18,764 nt of DNA, from NCBI RefSeq assembly GCF_002847825.1, contig NZ_PKIZ01000020.1, positions 1 through 18,764 of the forward strand. The letters run 5' to 3'. Position numbers and translations under genes: made by a program. Origin of the DNA: Kytococcus schroeteri (GTDB lineage Bacteria; Actinomycetota; Actinomycetes; Actinomycetales; Dermatophilaceae). Shown here in pieces: positions 1-7,762 of the stretch. The notes below the pieces were generated by a model. The model was not told the origin of the DNA. It did not search any database and was given only the letters and a program-made list of their open reading frames with translations. Numbering within the stretch: position 1 is the stretch's first letter; the number at the start of each line of letters is the position of its first letter.

Positions 1-501
1 GGCCACACCGTGTCTGCCGGCCCGGTCACCGTCCTCCCCACGCCCGGCCCCGGCCCCGGCCCCGGGCGTGGGGGTGGGGGCACTGTTGCCCAGGGCGTCG
101 GCCAGGGCCTGGTCGCGGCGGGCCTCGCCCTTCTCGCGGTGCCCGGCGCCGGCGACCAGTTGGGCGTCGTCCAGGTGGTGCAGGCCACCGTCCTGCCGGG
201 CGGACCCGACCACGGACACCACCCGGGAGCGCACCCTGGCGGCCCGGTTGGTCACCACCGCGGCGCGGGATGCCAGGCCGCGGGCCCGGTCGGCCGACCA
301 CGCCAACGCGCCAGCCGGGGTGGACTCCACCGCCGCGAGTGCCCCCATCAGGGTGTCCAGGGCCGCGTCGACCCGGTCGAACGCAGCATCCACTGCGCCC
401 AACGGGTCCGGGCCCGTCGCCTCGGGGGCCGGCGAGCCAACACCCACCGCCGGGGCCTGCCCCGCCCCGGACCCCACGTACTCGAACCTGTCGCCCACCA
501 C
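1..501 (-). CDS. N-terminal part of a DUF222/HNH-type protein (partial at left edge)
   Basis: The minus-strand frame read from GTG at 501 or 498 stays open to base 1, giving about 166 residues with no stop. It shows normal actinobacterial composition: an Ala-rich helix around residues 35-60 (AALDTLMGALAAVEST), then NRAARVRSRVVSVVGSARQD, then a helix ending GEARRDQALADALG. This resembles the N-terminal region of DUF222 (13E12-type) proteins, which often carry a C-terminal HNH nuclease domain; that part would lie outside the window. A GGAAGG ribosome binding site sits 4 nt before the first GTG and 7 nt before the second. An AT-rich promoter lies upstream. The segment PTPGAGAGAGRG comes from a GGCCCC hexanucleotide repeat. 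The gene diverges from mdh. That the frame is coding is fairly safe; the family is inferred by resemblance only. Confidence 0.5.
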   Translation of the reverse strand, partial: MVGDRFEYVGSGAGQAPAVGVGSPAPEATGPDPLGAVDAAFDRVDAALDTLMGALAAVESTPAGALAWSADRARGLASRAAVVTNRAARVRSRVVSVVGSARQDGGLHHLDDAQLVAGAGHREKGEARRDQALADALGNSAPTPTPGAGAGAGRGEDGDRAGRHGVA

Positions 502-553
502 GCCCCCTTCCGACGTGCCCCGTGACCGGACCCCCGTCCGATCAACTACCCCC

Positions 554-583
554 AGAATAGTACACACAACCTACTCAAAGCAA
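554..583 (-). promoter_or_regulatory. Putative promoter of the left-edge gene
   Basis: This is the only clearly AT-rich patch in the left 750 bases. On the minus strand a TTGCTT (583-578) is followed 18 bp later by TATTCT (559-554), with an alternative -10, TACTAT, at 562-557 (15-bp spacer). It lies about 55 bp upstream of the GTG start. The remainder of 502-725 is pyrimidine-rich on the plus strand and shows no gene. Confidence 0.4.
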
Positions 584-703
584 CCCCACCATCGGACATG
601 TGGACGAGCAGCGCCCACCCCGCCCCGTCCACAGCCCCGCCAGCCGAGCCGGCCCAGTCCTCCCCACCCACCGGCTCGCACGTCCTCCGCCCACCACCGG
701 TGC

Positions 704-731
704 GGTGACCCCCCGGCCCGGGCAGTACGGT
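704..731 (+). promoter_or_regulatory. Putative mdh promoter
   Basis: GGTGAC (704-709) and TACGGT (726-731) are separated by 16 bp and would give a leader of about 30 nt. The same TACGGT hexamer serves as the likely -10 of the prepilin peptidase gene further right. The mdh ribosome binding site AGGAGG (756-761) follows, 5 nt before the GTG. Confidence 0.4.
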
Positions 732-736
732 TGTGA

Positions 737-1759
<1,023 letters not shown>

Positions 1760-1764
1760 CACCC

Positions 1765-1818
1765 CCTCACGCGACGAAGGGCCGACCCCGTGCGGGGTCG
1801 GCCCTTCGTCGCGTGAGG
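1765..1818. terminator. Bidirectional terminator between mdh and DUF3017
   Basis: A perfect 25-bp inverted repeat (1765-1789 pairing with 1794-1818) encloses a GTGC loop. It starts 5 nt after the mdh stop and lies 26 nt beyond the stop of the convergent DUF3017 gene. No T-tract follows on either strand, which is common for terminators in very GC-rich actinobacteria. It probably ends both mdh and the purine/folate transcript. Confidence 0.85.
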
Positions 1819-1844
1819 CCAGCTGGTCGAGCCTCGGCAGCGCC

Positions 1845-2180
1845 TCAGAGGCGGATGAGGCGCGCCATCGTCCACAGCAGACCGGACATGAGCAGCCACA
1901 TGAGCACGTCCGCCCACCGACTGCGCGTGACCAGCCCGCCGGCGAGGCGCTCGGGCAGCACCGCACGCAGGAGCGCCCCCAGGGCCGCCCCGGTGGCCAG
2001 CACCATCACGGCCGGACGCACCTCGTGCAGCACCACCATCACTGTGCCGGCGGCCAGGAGGGCGAGGGTCAGCCACCACGCCCCGAGGTCCACGAGCCGG
2101 TCCAGGGGGCGGATGGAGGGGCCACGCTTGTCCGCCAGCGGCCCCGACCACCCGGCGCGGCGCTCAGGCGGCGGCGTCAC
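1845..2180 (-). CDS. DUF3017 family small membrane protein
   Basis: A 111-residue protein of unknown function. A basic N-terminal stretch (to about residue 30) is followed by three hydrophobic segments, roughly 34-52, 56-76 and 91-109, with the conserved-looking loop [19 protein letters not shown] (74-92) between the second and third. The pattern and the position directly after folD match DUF3017, an actinobacterial family of unknown role. The GTG start lies inside the end of folD, so the two genes overlap by 17 bp and are probably translationally coupled; a GAGG lies 9 nt before the GTG. It is the last gene of the purine/one-carbon cluster and ends just before the shared terminator. Confidence 0.8.
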   Translation of the reverse strand: MTPPPERRAGWSGPLADKRGPSIRPLDRLVDLGAWWLTLALLAAGTVMVVLHEVRPAVMVLATGAALGALLRAVLPERLAGGLVTRSRWADVLMWLLMSGLLWTMARLIRL

Positions 2181-3021
2181 GCTCCGCGGCCTCCACCACG
2201 TTGCGCAGCAGCATGGCGCGCGTCATCGGGCCCACGCCGCCGGGGTTGGGGCTGACCCAGCCCGCCACCTCGGCCACGTCCTCGGCCACGTCACCCACGA
2301 TCTTCCCGTCCACCCGGGAGACGCCCACGTCGAGCACCGCGGCACCGGGCTTCACCATGTCGGCGGTCACCATGCCGGGCACGCCGGAGGCGGCCACCAC
2401 CACGTCGGCGCGGCGCAGGTGGGAGGCGAGGTCGCGGGTGCCGGTGTGCACCACCGTGGTGGTGGCGTTCACCGAGCGCTCGGCGAGCATCAGCGCCAGC
2501 GGGCGCCCCACGGTGAGACCGCGGCCCACCACCACCACCTCGGCGCCCTCCAACGGCACCTCGTAGCGGCGCAGCAGCTCGATGACGCCGGCCGGCGTGC
2601 AGGCACGCGGGGCCTCCACCCCGTGCACCAGGCTGCCGAGGTTGTAGGGGTGCAGCCCGTCCACGTCCTTGTGCGGGGCCACGCGGGAGAGCAGCGCGAA
2701 CTCGTCGAGGCCGGTGGGCTGCTGCACGAGGAAGCTCGTCACGCGGTTGTCGGCGTTGAGCTCGTCGATGAGCTCCTCCACCTCGGCCTGGCTGGCGCTG
2801 GCCGGCAGGTCGTGGCGGTAGCTGGGCAGGCCGATCTGGGCGCAGTCCTTGTGCTTGGCCCCCACGTACCACTGGCTGCCGGGGTCCTCACCCACGAGGA
2901 TGGTGGCCAGGCCGGGGGTGTGGCCGGCGTCCAGGAGGGCCTTCACGCGGGTCGTGAGGTCGTCCTTGATCTCCTGGAGAACCGTGCGTCCGTCGAGGAT
3001 CTGAGCGGTCATGTCCGTCAT
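2164..3021 (-). CDS. folD: Bifunctional methylenetetrahydrofolate dehydrogenase / methenyltetrahydrofolate cyclohydrolase
   Basis: FolD converts 5,10-methylene-THF to 10-formyl-THF in two steps in the cytoplasm, using NADP in most bacteria. The 285-residue protein shows Y52-V-x-x-K56 (YVGAKHKDC) with the catalytic lysine, KDVDG with D121, the Rossmann-type motif [11 protein letters not shown] (165-175) and the signature PGGVGPMT (260-267). The usual VQLPLP motif reads VQQPTG here (99-104), keeping the first glutamine. The chosen ATG at 3021 is 11 nt after the purH stop; an in-frame ATG at 3012 (MTAQILDG) is an alternative, and neither has a strong ribosome binding site. Its product feeds PurN and PurH encoded upstream in the same direction. 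Confidence 0.96.
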   Translation of the reverse strand: MTDMTAQILDGRTVLQEIKDDLTTRVKALLDAGHTPGLATILVGEDPGSQWYVGAKHKDCAQIGLPSYRHDLPASASQAEVEELIDELNADNRVTSFLVQQPTGLDEFALLSRVAPHKDVDGLHPYNLGSLVHGVEAPRACTPAGVIELLRRYEVPLEGAEVVVVGRGLTVGRPLALMLAERSVNATTTVVHTGTRDLASHLRRADVVVAASGVPGMVTADMVKPGAAVLDVGVSRVDGKIVGDVAEDVAEVAGWVSPNPGGVGPMTRAMLLRNVVEAAERDAAA

Positions 3022-3032
3022 CGTCCCAGAAC

Positions 3033-4613
3033 TCAGTGGGCGAAGTGGCGGGTACCGGTGAGGTACATCGTGACCCCGGCCTCGCGGGCGGCGGCCACGA
3101 CCTCCTCGTCGCGCATCGACCCACCGGGCTGCACCACGGCGCGCACGCCGGCATCGAGCAGCACCTGCAGGCCGTCGGCGAAGGGGAAGAACGCGTCCGA
3201 GGCGGCCACGGAGCCGCGGGCGCGCTCCTCGCCGGCGCGGGAGACCGCCAGGTGGCAGGAGTCCACGCGGTTCACCTGCCCCATGCCGATGCCGACGCTC
3301 GCGCCGTCCTTGGCCAGCAGGATGGCGTTGGACTTGGTGGCCCGCACCGCGCGCCAGGCGAACTGCAGGTCGGCCAGGGTGGCCTCGTCGGCGGCCTCGC
3401 CGGCCACCAACTCCCAAGCCGCGGCGTCGTCACCGGGGGCGTCGAGCACGTCGCGCTCCTGCACGAGCAGGCCGCCGCTGATGGGGCGCAGCTCCTGGCC
3501 GGCCCGCTCCGGCGCCCGGGCGGTGAGCAGGCGGATGTTCTTCTTGGCGGTGAGCAGCTCCACGGCCTCGGGCGCGAAGGACGGGGCGATGACCACCTCG
3601 GTGAAGACGTCCTTGACCGTCTCGGCCATCTCGCGCGTCACCTCGCGGTTGGCGGCGATGATCCCCCCGAAGGCGCTCACCGGGTCGCAGGCGTGGGCGC
3701 GGGCGTGGGCGGTGGCGACGTCCGGCCCCACGGCGATGCCGCACGGGTTGGCGTGCTTGACCACGGCCACGGTCGGCTGGTCGCCGTGGTCGTGGGCGGC
3801 GCGCCAGGCGGCGTCGGCGTCCACGTAGTTGTTGTAGCTCATGGCCTTGCCGTGCAGCTGCTGGGCGCCGGCCACGCCGGGGGCGGGGGCGTCTCCGGCC
3901 ACCACGTCGCGGTACAGGGCCGCGGCCTGGTGGGGGTTCTCCCCGTAGCGCAACGTGTCGGCCAGCTCCCAGGCGGCCGAGCGGTGGGCACCGAACTGCT
4001 CACCCTCGGCGGCGGTGTCCTGCGCCATCCACGTGGAGACCGCCACGTCGTAGGCGGCGGTGTGGGCGAAGGCGGCGGCGGCCAGCTCGCGGCGTGCGGC
4101 GAGGTCCAGGCCGCCGGAGCGCACGGCCTCGAGTACGCGGGGGTAGCTCGCCGGGTCCACCACCACCGCCACACTGGCGTGGTTCTTGGCAGCGGCGCGC
4201 ACCATCGACGGACCACCGATGTCGATCTTCTCGATGATCGCGTCACGGTCGGCGCCGGAGGCCACGGTCTCGGCGAAGGGGTAGAGGTTCACCACCACGA
4301 GGTCGAAGCCGGCCACGCCGAGGTCCTCGAGCTGCTGGGCGTGGTCGGTGCGGGTGCGGTCGGCCAGGATCCCGGCGTGGATGTGGGGGTGCAGCGTCTT
4401 CACGCGCCCGTCGAGGCACTCCGGGAAGCCGGTGACCTCCTCCACCGGGGTGACCGGCACGCCCAGGGACCGCAGGTGCTGGGCCGACCCCCCGGAGGAG
4501 ACGATCTCGACGCCGGCCTCGGCCAGGCCACGACCCAGCTCGTCGAGGCCCGTCTTGTCGAACACGCTGAGCAGCGCGCGGCGGATGGGGCGGATGGTGG
4601 ACTCGGTGCTCAC
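3033..4613 (-). CDS. purH: Bifunctional AICAR transformylase / IMP cyclohydrolase
   Basis: PurH catalyses the last two steps of IMP synthesis: formylation of AICAR (ZMP) by 10-formyl-THF, then ring closure. At 526 residues the length is typical. The N-terminal MGS-like cyclohydrolase domain (about 10-140) has LLSVFDKTG (14-22), DGRVKTLHP (68-76) and [14 protein letters not shown] (131-144). The transformylase domain has LRYGENPHQ (221-229), [16 protein letters not shown] (255-270), the catalytic pair K286-H287 in [17 protein letters not shown] and a C-terminal VQPGGSMRD (494-502). The start is GTG 4613, supported by GGAG 5 nt upstream; the upstream frame extension is rejected because it runs through the ZTP riboswitch. 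Expression is probably controlled by that riboswitch. Confidence 0.97.
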   Translation of the reverse strand: MSTESTIRPIRRALLSVFDKTGLDELGRGLAEAGVEIVSSGGSAQHLRSLGVPVTPVEEVTGFPECLDGRVKTLHPHIHAGILADRTRTDHAQQLEDLGVAGFDLVVVNLYPFAETVASGADRDAIIEKIDIGGPSMVRAAAKNHASVAVVVDPASYPRVLEAVRSGGLDLAARRELAAAAFAHTAAYDVAVSTWMAQDTAAEGEQFGAHRSAAWELADTLRYGENPHQAAALYRDVVAGDAPAPGVAGAQQLHGKAMSYNNYVDADAAWRAAHDHGDQPTVAVVKHANPCGIAVGPDVATAHARAHACDPVSAFGGIIAANREVTREMAETVKDVFTEVVIAPSFAPEAVELLTAKKNIRLLTARAPERAGQELRPISGGLLVQERDVLDAPGDDAAAWELVAGEAADEATLADLQFAWRAVRATKSNAILLAKDGASVGIGMGQVNRVDSCHLAVSRAGEERARGSVAASDAFFPFADGLQVLLDAGVRAVVQPGGSMRDEEVVAAAREAGVTMYLTGTRHFAH

Positions 4614-4637
4614 GGTGACTCCGTCTCGTCGGTTGCC

Positions 4638-4712
4638 GGGGCACCCAGGCGGGCGATGCCCTCGAATCGTCACTTCCCGGTGGTGGCCCACCTGCGCCAG
4701 TCGTGTGGCCCC
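4638..4712 (-). promoter_or_regulatory. ZTP (pfl) riboswitch in the purH leader
   Basis: Read on the minus strand, this leader carries the hallmark parts of the ZTP/pfl aptamer. They are the conserved CGACTGGCG (4703-4695), a P2 hairpin GGTGG-GCCA-CCACC (4692-4679), the following GGGAAG (4678-4673), a variable linker, and the 3' block CCGCCTGGG (4652-4644). The ZTP riboswitch class is known to bind ZMP/ZTP and to control purine and folate genes, and it sits here directly before purH and folD. It ends about 25 nt before the purH GTG. No T-rich terminator follows, so control of ribosome access is more likely; GTGAC (4672-4668 region) could pair with GTCAC next to the GGAG site, but that is inference. 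Confidence 0.9.
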
Positions 4713-4718
4713 AGTCTA
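4713..4718 (-). promoter_or_regulatory. Putative -10 element for riboswitch-purH transcription
   Basis: TAGACT on the minus strand lies just before the ZTP aptamer, placing a start near 4706 and giving purH its own promoter in the 122-nt gap after purN. No convincing -35 is visible, so read-through from purN is also possible. Confidence 0.45.
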
Positions 4719-4735
4719 GGGCGCCGCACTCCCCC

Positions 4736-5359
4736 TCAGCGCCCGGTCGGCAGCCCCTCGGTGGCGATGCGGGTCAGCTCGGTCACGAGCATCTCCCGCT
4801 CGCGCTCCTTGATGCGCTCGTGGAGCCCCGCCTCGTCGTCGCCGGGGAGCACCTCCACGGCGCGCTGGGCCACGATCGGGCCGGTGTCCACACCGGCGTC
4901 GACGAGGTGGAGGGTGCAGCCCGTCACCCGTACGCCGTGGGCCAGTGCGTCGCGCACGCCGTGGGCGCCGGGGAAGCTCGGCAGCAGGGCCGGGTGGGCG
5001 TTGAGCGTGCGCCCGCCGAAGCGGTCCAGGAAGGCTGCGCCGAGGATGCGCATGAAGCCCGCGGAGAGCACCACGTCCGGGGCCAGGGCGTCCACCGCGT
5101 CGGCGAGGGCGGCGTCCCAGGCGGCCCGGTCGGCGTGGTCGTGCGGAGCCACCACCTGCGTGGCGATGCCGTGCGCGGCGGCGCGCTGCAGGCCCTCGGC
5201 CTCCCGGTCGGCCACCACGCCCACCACCGTGAACGGGGCGTCACCGGCGGCGGCGTCGAACACGGCCTGGGCCGTGGAGCCGGCCCCGGAGAGCAGCACC
5301 ACCACCCGCAGGCGGTCCGGGGCGACGGTGGACTGGGAGGACGCGGTGGGGGTGGTCAC
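4736..5359 (-). CDS. purN: Phosphoribosylglycinamide formyltransferase (GAR transformylase)
   Basis: PurN transfers a formyl group from 10-formyl-THF to glycinamide ribonucleotide, the third step of purine synthesis. The 207-residue protein shows LLSGAGSTAQAVFDA (22-36), the catalytic block LNAHPALLPSFPGAHG (119-134) with N120 and H122, and VDAGVDTGPIVAQ (153-165) with D158. These correspond to the Asn-His-Asp triad of the family. The first phosphate-binding loop has SGAGST instead of the more usual SGSGTN. The GTG at 5359 is preferred because it precedes the domain by about 16 residues and lies 6 nt after a TACCCT -10, which suggests a leaderless transcript; there is no ribosome binding site. 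It is followed by the riboswitch-purH-folD-DUF3017 genes in the same direction. Confidence 0.94.
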   Translation of the reverse strand: MTTPTASSQSTVAPDRLRVVVLLSGAGSTAQAVFDAAAGDAPFTVVGVVADREAEGLQRAAAHGIATQVVAPHDHADRAAWDAALADAVDALAPDVVLSAGFMRILGAAFLDRFGGRTLNAHPALLPSFPGAHGVRDALAHGVRVTGCTLHLVDAGVDTGPIVAQRAVEVLPGDDEAGLHERIKEREREMLVTELTRIATEGLPTGR

Positions 5360-5365
5360 GGCGTC

Positions 5366-5419
5366 AGGGTAGTGGGCTGTGGACGACGCACGTGGCGGAC
5401 CGAGGGCACTCGCTACGGT
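5366..5419. promoter_or_regulatory. Divergent promoters for purN and the prepilin peptidase
   Basis: The 66-bp gap between the two starts contains TACCCT on the minus strand (5371-5366), 6 nt before the purN GTG, and TACGGT on the plus strand (5414-5419), 6 nt before the peptidase ATG. Transcription from either would begin at or beside the start codon. No Shine-Dalgarno sequence is present for either gene, which agrees with leaderless translation. The -35 regions are weak. Confidence 0.55.
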
Positions 5420-5425
5420 GCCGGC

Positions 5426-6130
5426 ATGTCCCCGATCGCGGCCGTCGTGGCCTGCTCCTTGGCGCTGCTGGGCCTCGCCGTCGGCGCCCGCGTGCGCGTG
5501 GCCCTGGCCGCCGGGCACCACCGTCGCCCCACCGACGACCCCGCTCCCCCGCCGCGCTTCGCCTGGCTGCCGGCCGCCGTGGGCCTCGGGGTGGCGGTCC
5601 CCGGCGCCCTGGCCTCTCCGGCGTGGCAGGACGCGCTCTCCGGCGAGCGACCCGGGGTGCCACTACTGGTGCTGGCCCTGGTGGGGGCCGCGGCCGTTCT
5701 GGCCGGGGCCGTGGCCTCGGCGGTGGACCTCGACGTCCACCGGCTCCCCGACCGCCTCACCCTGCCGGCTGCGACCACCGCGGCGGCCCTGCTGGCGCTG
5801 GCGACCGCCACCGGCGAGCCGGTCGGGTCCCTGGTGCGGGCGCTCACGGCCGGGCTCGTGCTCGGCGGGGTCTACCTGCTGCTGAGCTTCCTCACCGCCG
5901 GCGGCATCGGCCTGGGTGACGTCAAGCTCGCGCTGGCCGTGGGGACGCTCACCGGGTGGATGGGATGGGGCCCCTTCCTCCTGGCGGCGTGGGGAGCGTT
6001 CGCGGTGGGCGCGCTGTGGGCCGTGGTGCTCATGGCCCTGGGGCGTGCCACCCGCCGCACGCACCTGCCCTTCGGGCCGTCCATGGTGGTCTCCGCGTGG
6101 GTCACCTGGTGCCTCTGGCTCGCGACCTGA
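5426..6130 (+). CDS. A24 family prepilin peptidase (type IV/Tad-type leader peptidase)
   Basis: This membrane aspartic protease cleaves the leader of type IV or Flp-type prepilins at the inner face of the membrane. The 234-residue protein is mostly hydrophobic, with about seven membrane segments. The first catalytic aspartate is D101 in VDLDVHRLPDRLTLP (100-114) and the second is D165 in GIGLGDVKL (160-168), the GxGD signature; LPFGPSM (214-220) matches the conserved C-terminal PFGP. It lacks the N-terminal cysteine-rich methyltransferase domain of PilD, as in short actinobacterial/TadV-like enzymes. The start at ATG 5426 follows TACGGT by 6 nt. No pilin or secretion ATPase gene is nearby, so its substrate must be encoded elsewhere. 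Confidence 0.88.
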   Translation: MSPIAAVVACSLALLGLAVGARVRVALAAGHHRRPTDDPAPPPRFAWLPAAVGLGVAVPGALASPAWQDALSGERPGVPLLVLALVGAAAVLAGAVASAVDLDVHRLPDRLTLPAATTAAALLALATATGEPVGSLVRALTAGLVLGGVYLLLSFLTAGGIGLGDVKLALAVGTLTGWMGWGPFLLAAWGAFAVGALWAVVLMALGRATRRTHLPFGPSMVVSAWVTWCLWLAT

Positions 6131-6167
6131 GGGGCTCCCCGACGCGCGCCCTGCCCCCGCACACGGC

Positions 6168-6200
6168 GGGACCCCCGCACCCGAGGGGTGCGGGGGTCCC
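6168..6200. terminator. Bidirectional terminator after the prepilin peptidase
   Basis: A perfect 15-bp stem (6168-6182 with 6186-6200) closes a GAG loop in the gap between the convergent peptidase gene (stop 6130) and the PRC-barrel gene (stop 6240). There is no T-tract. Confidence 0.75.
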
Positions 6201-6239
6201 GGTCGTCAGCGGCGGGCGTCGACCGTCCGGTGAGGGGTC

Positions 6240-7100
6240 TCAGCGACGGGTGCCGTCGACGTCCTCACCCTCGACCTCGACGCGCTCCTTGCGGACGGAG
6301 TCGGAGACCTCGACGTTCTCGGTGTGGCGCTCGGTCTCGATGCCGACCTCCTCCACCGCGACGGTCTCCTTGGAGACCACGGGGCGCTCGGACTCCAGGT
6401 GCACGTCGATCTCCTCCTCGCGGAAGGCCTCACCGTTGTCCACGGTGTTGCCGTCCACCGGGCGGGAGACGACCTTGGCCGACTCGGTGGTGACCGGCAC
6501 GGTCACGGTCTGCTCCTCGGTGTCCACGTACTTGCGCAGACGCAGCTCGCCACCGTCGACGCGCTCGGTGCCCACGTTGAGGCGCTCCTCGTGGCGGACC
6601 ATGGTGTCGCCGTCGGTGTCGACGCGGTCGGCCACGTCGCGGTCGGCGTCCACGCGGTCGCGGTCGGCGTCCACGTCGCGGTCGGCGTCCACGCGGTCGC
6701 GGTCGGCGACACCGGCGGCAGCGGTGCCGGCGGCAGCGGTGCCGGCGGCCACGTCGTCGCTGCGACGCTCGGTCACCTCGGCGGAGTCACCGGACACCTC
6801 GTAGTAGCGGTAGAGCTCGCGCTCCTGCTCCACGTCCAGGTGCTCGTCGCCGTCCACGCGGGGGGCGTCCTTCACCTTGTCCTTGGAGTACTGGACGGTC
6901 AGGCCGTTGTCGGTGACGGTGGCACCGGCCAGCGGCACGAACGACTGCGAGGTGCCGAAGAGGCCCGTGTTGACGGTCACCCACTCGGGCTCGTTGGTGC
7001 GGTCGTCCAGGTAGATCTCACCGATGGAGCCGATCTTGTCGCCGTCGACGCTGTAGAGGTCGCCGTCGCGCAGGGTACGGAGCTGGTCCTTGCTGATCAT
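6240..7100 (-). CDS. PRC-barrel and DUF2382 domain protein
   Basis: A 286-residue soluble, acidic protein. Residues 1-75 form a PRC-barrel domain (SVDGDKIGSIGEIYLDD at 17-33, EWVTVNTGLFGTSQSFVPL at 39-57). Residues 168-286 match DUF2382 (VRHEERLNVGTERV onward), an actinobacterial domain linked to stress or desiccation proteins. A low-complexity linker (about 119-163) joins them, with two AAGTA-type repeats and then a run of VDADRD units. The biochemical function is unknown. The start at ATG 7100 is fixed by AGGAGG 5 nt upstream; the longer frame begins inside the leader. The gene has its own promoter and is followed by a terminator. A stress role is inferred from the family, not shown here. 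Confidence 0.88.
   Translation of the reverse strand: MISKDQLRTLRDGDLYSVDGDKIGSIGEIYLDDRTNEPEWVTVNTGLFGTSQSFVPLAGATVTDNGLTVQYSKDKVKDAPRVDGDEHLDVEQERELYRYYEVSGDSAEVTERRSDDVAAGTAAAGTAAAGVADRDRVDADRDVDADRDRVDADRDVADRVDTDGDTMVRHEERLNVGTERVDGGELRLRKYVDTEEQTVTVPVTTESAKVVSRPVDGNTVDNGEAFREEEIDVHLESERPVVSKETVAVEEVGIETERHTENVEVSDSVRKERVEVEGEDVDGTRR
6616..6757 (-). repeat. Tandem coding repeats in the PRC-barrel/DUF2382 linker
   Basis: The DNA repeats the unit GCGGTCGGCGTCCACG with GCGGTC spacers (about 6627-6706), encoding VDADRD-like units. Next to it a 15-bp unit, GCGGTGCCGGCGGCA-like, encodes AAGTA twice (about 6714-6750). Such perfect short repeats can vary in number by slippage, so linker length may differ between strains. 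Confidence 0.75.
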
Positions 7101-7164
7101 GGTTCCTCCTAGCCGGCCCGAGGGACCGGTGGTCGTTTCCCCCTCGAGAGGGGCCTCACTCATC

Positions 7165-7192
7165 AACCTAGCCCCCTGACACCTGAGCGCAA
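7165..7192 (-). promoter_or_regulatory. Promoter of the PRC-barrel gene
   Basis: On the minus strand TTGCGC (7192-7187) and TAGGTT (7170-7165) are spaced by 16 bp, one of the better sigma-70-like pairs in the window. It would give a leader of about 57 nt ending in AGGAGG. A short palindrome, CCCCTC-GA-GAGGGG, lies in the leader near 7141-7154. Confidence 0.5.
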
Positions 7193-7312
7193 CCCGTGCA
7201 GCGGGCTCGAGACGTGCCCTCCGTCACGAGGGGCCGTCGTGTACTGTGCGCGCCCCGACCACCCCGGGGGACGCCCCCGCGGGAAGGCCCGGTGGAGCGC
7301 CCCCGCACCTCC

Positions 7313-7318
7313 TAGACT
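7313..7318 (+). promoter_or_regulatory. Putative -10 element of the 7355 gene
   Basis: TAGACT lies 36 nt before the GTG start and ahead of the ribosome binding site AGGAG (7346-7350). Another candidate, TACTGT preceded by TG (7242-7247), lies further upstream. The rest of 7193-7312 contains no gene. Confidence 0.35.
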
Positions 7319-7354
7319 CGGCCCTCCACCGATCACTCGTCCTGCAGGAGACCC

Positions 7355-7762
7355 GTGAGCCAGCCCGCCCAGTCCCCCCGCGGCCGCGTGCCGGACGCGC
7401 CCAACCCCGAGGTGCTCCGCGACTCGCGGCGCGCCGGCCTGCTTCTGGTCACCGGTGCGCTGCTGGGAATGCTGGACTTCCCGCGCAACCTCGTGGCCGT
7501 GGTGGCGCTGCTGCCGGCCCTGTTCTTCTTCTTCCGCACGCTTCGGGCCCAGGCGGGGCGTGCCCCGCTGCCCACCGTGCTGTGGACCGCGCTGGGCTTC
7601 GTGCTCACCTCCATGCTCCTCGTCGGGGCGCTGGCGCCACTGCTCTTCCTCGACGCCACGGTGCGCGCCCACGAGTGCACCAGCGCGGCCAACACGCTGC
7701 AGGCCCTGGACGACTGCCGGGCCCAGCTGCCGGCCACGATGGAGCAGATCACCCAGCGCTGA
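7355..7762 (+). CDS. Small integral membrane protein of unknown function
   Basis: A 135-residue protein I do not recognise. It has a polar N-terminus (1-26), three likely membrane segments (about 28-41, 46-61 and 75-99) and a hydrophilic C-terminal tail with two cysteines (C108, C121) that could form a disulfide if the tail is outside. The second segment ends in a striking FFFF run followed by RTLR. GTG 7355 is supported by AGGAG 4 nt upstream. Its 3' end overlaps the end of the convergent DUF6350 gene by 14 bp. Coding is supported by composition, ribosome binding site and membrane pattern; function is unknown. Confidence 0.75.
   Translation: MSQPAQSPRGRVPDAPNPEVLRDSRRAGLLLVTGALLGMLDFPRNLVAVVALLPALFFFFRTLRAQAGRAPLPTVLWTALGFVLTSMLLVGALAPLLFLDATVRAHECTSAANTLQALDDCRAQLPATMEQITQR

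Noticed and set aside
41..70. The GGCCCC repeat near the left edge as a functional G-quadruplex or origin element
   Set aside because: It is short, inside a coding frame as a Gly-Ala run, and nothing around it supports another role.
4614..4691. An N-terminal extension of PurH from an upstream start
   Set aside because: The added residues come from the ZTP riboswitch sequence and do not resemble PurH; a ribosome binding site precedes GTG 4613.
6616..6757. The coding repeats of the PRC-barrel gene as a CRISPR or regulatory repeat
   Set aside because: They stay in frame inside a real gene and encode a linker; there is no spacer structure.
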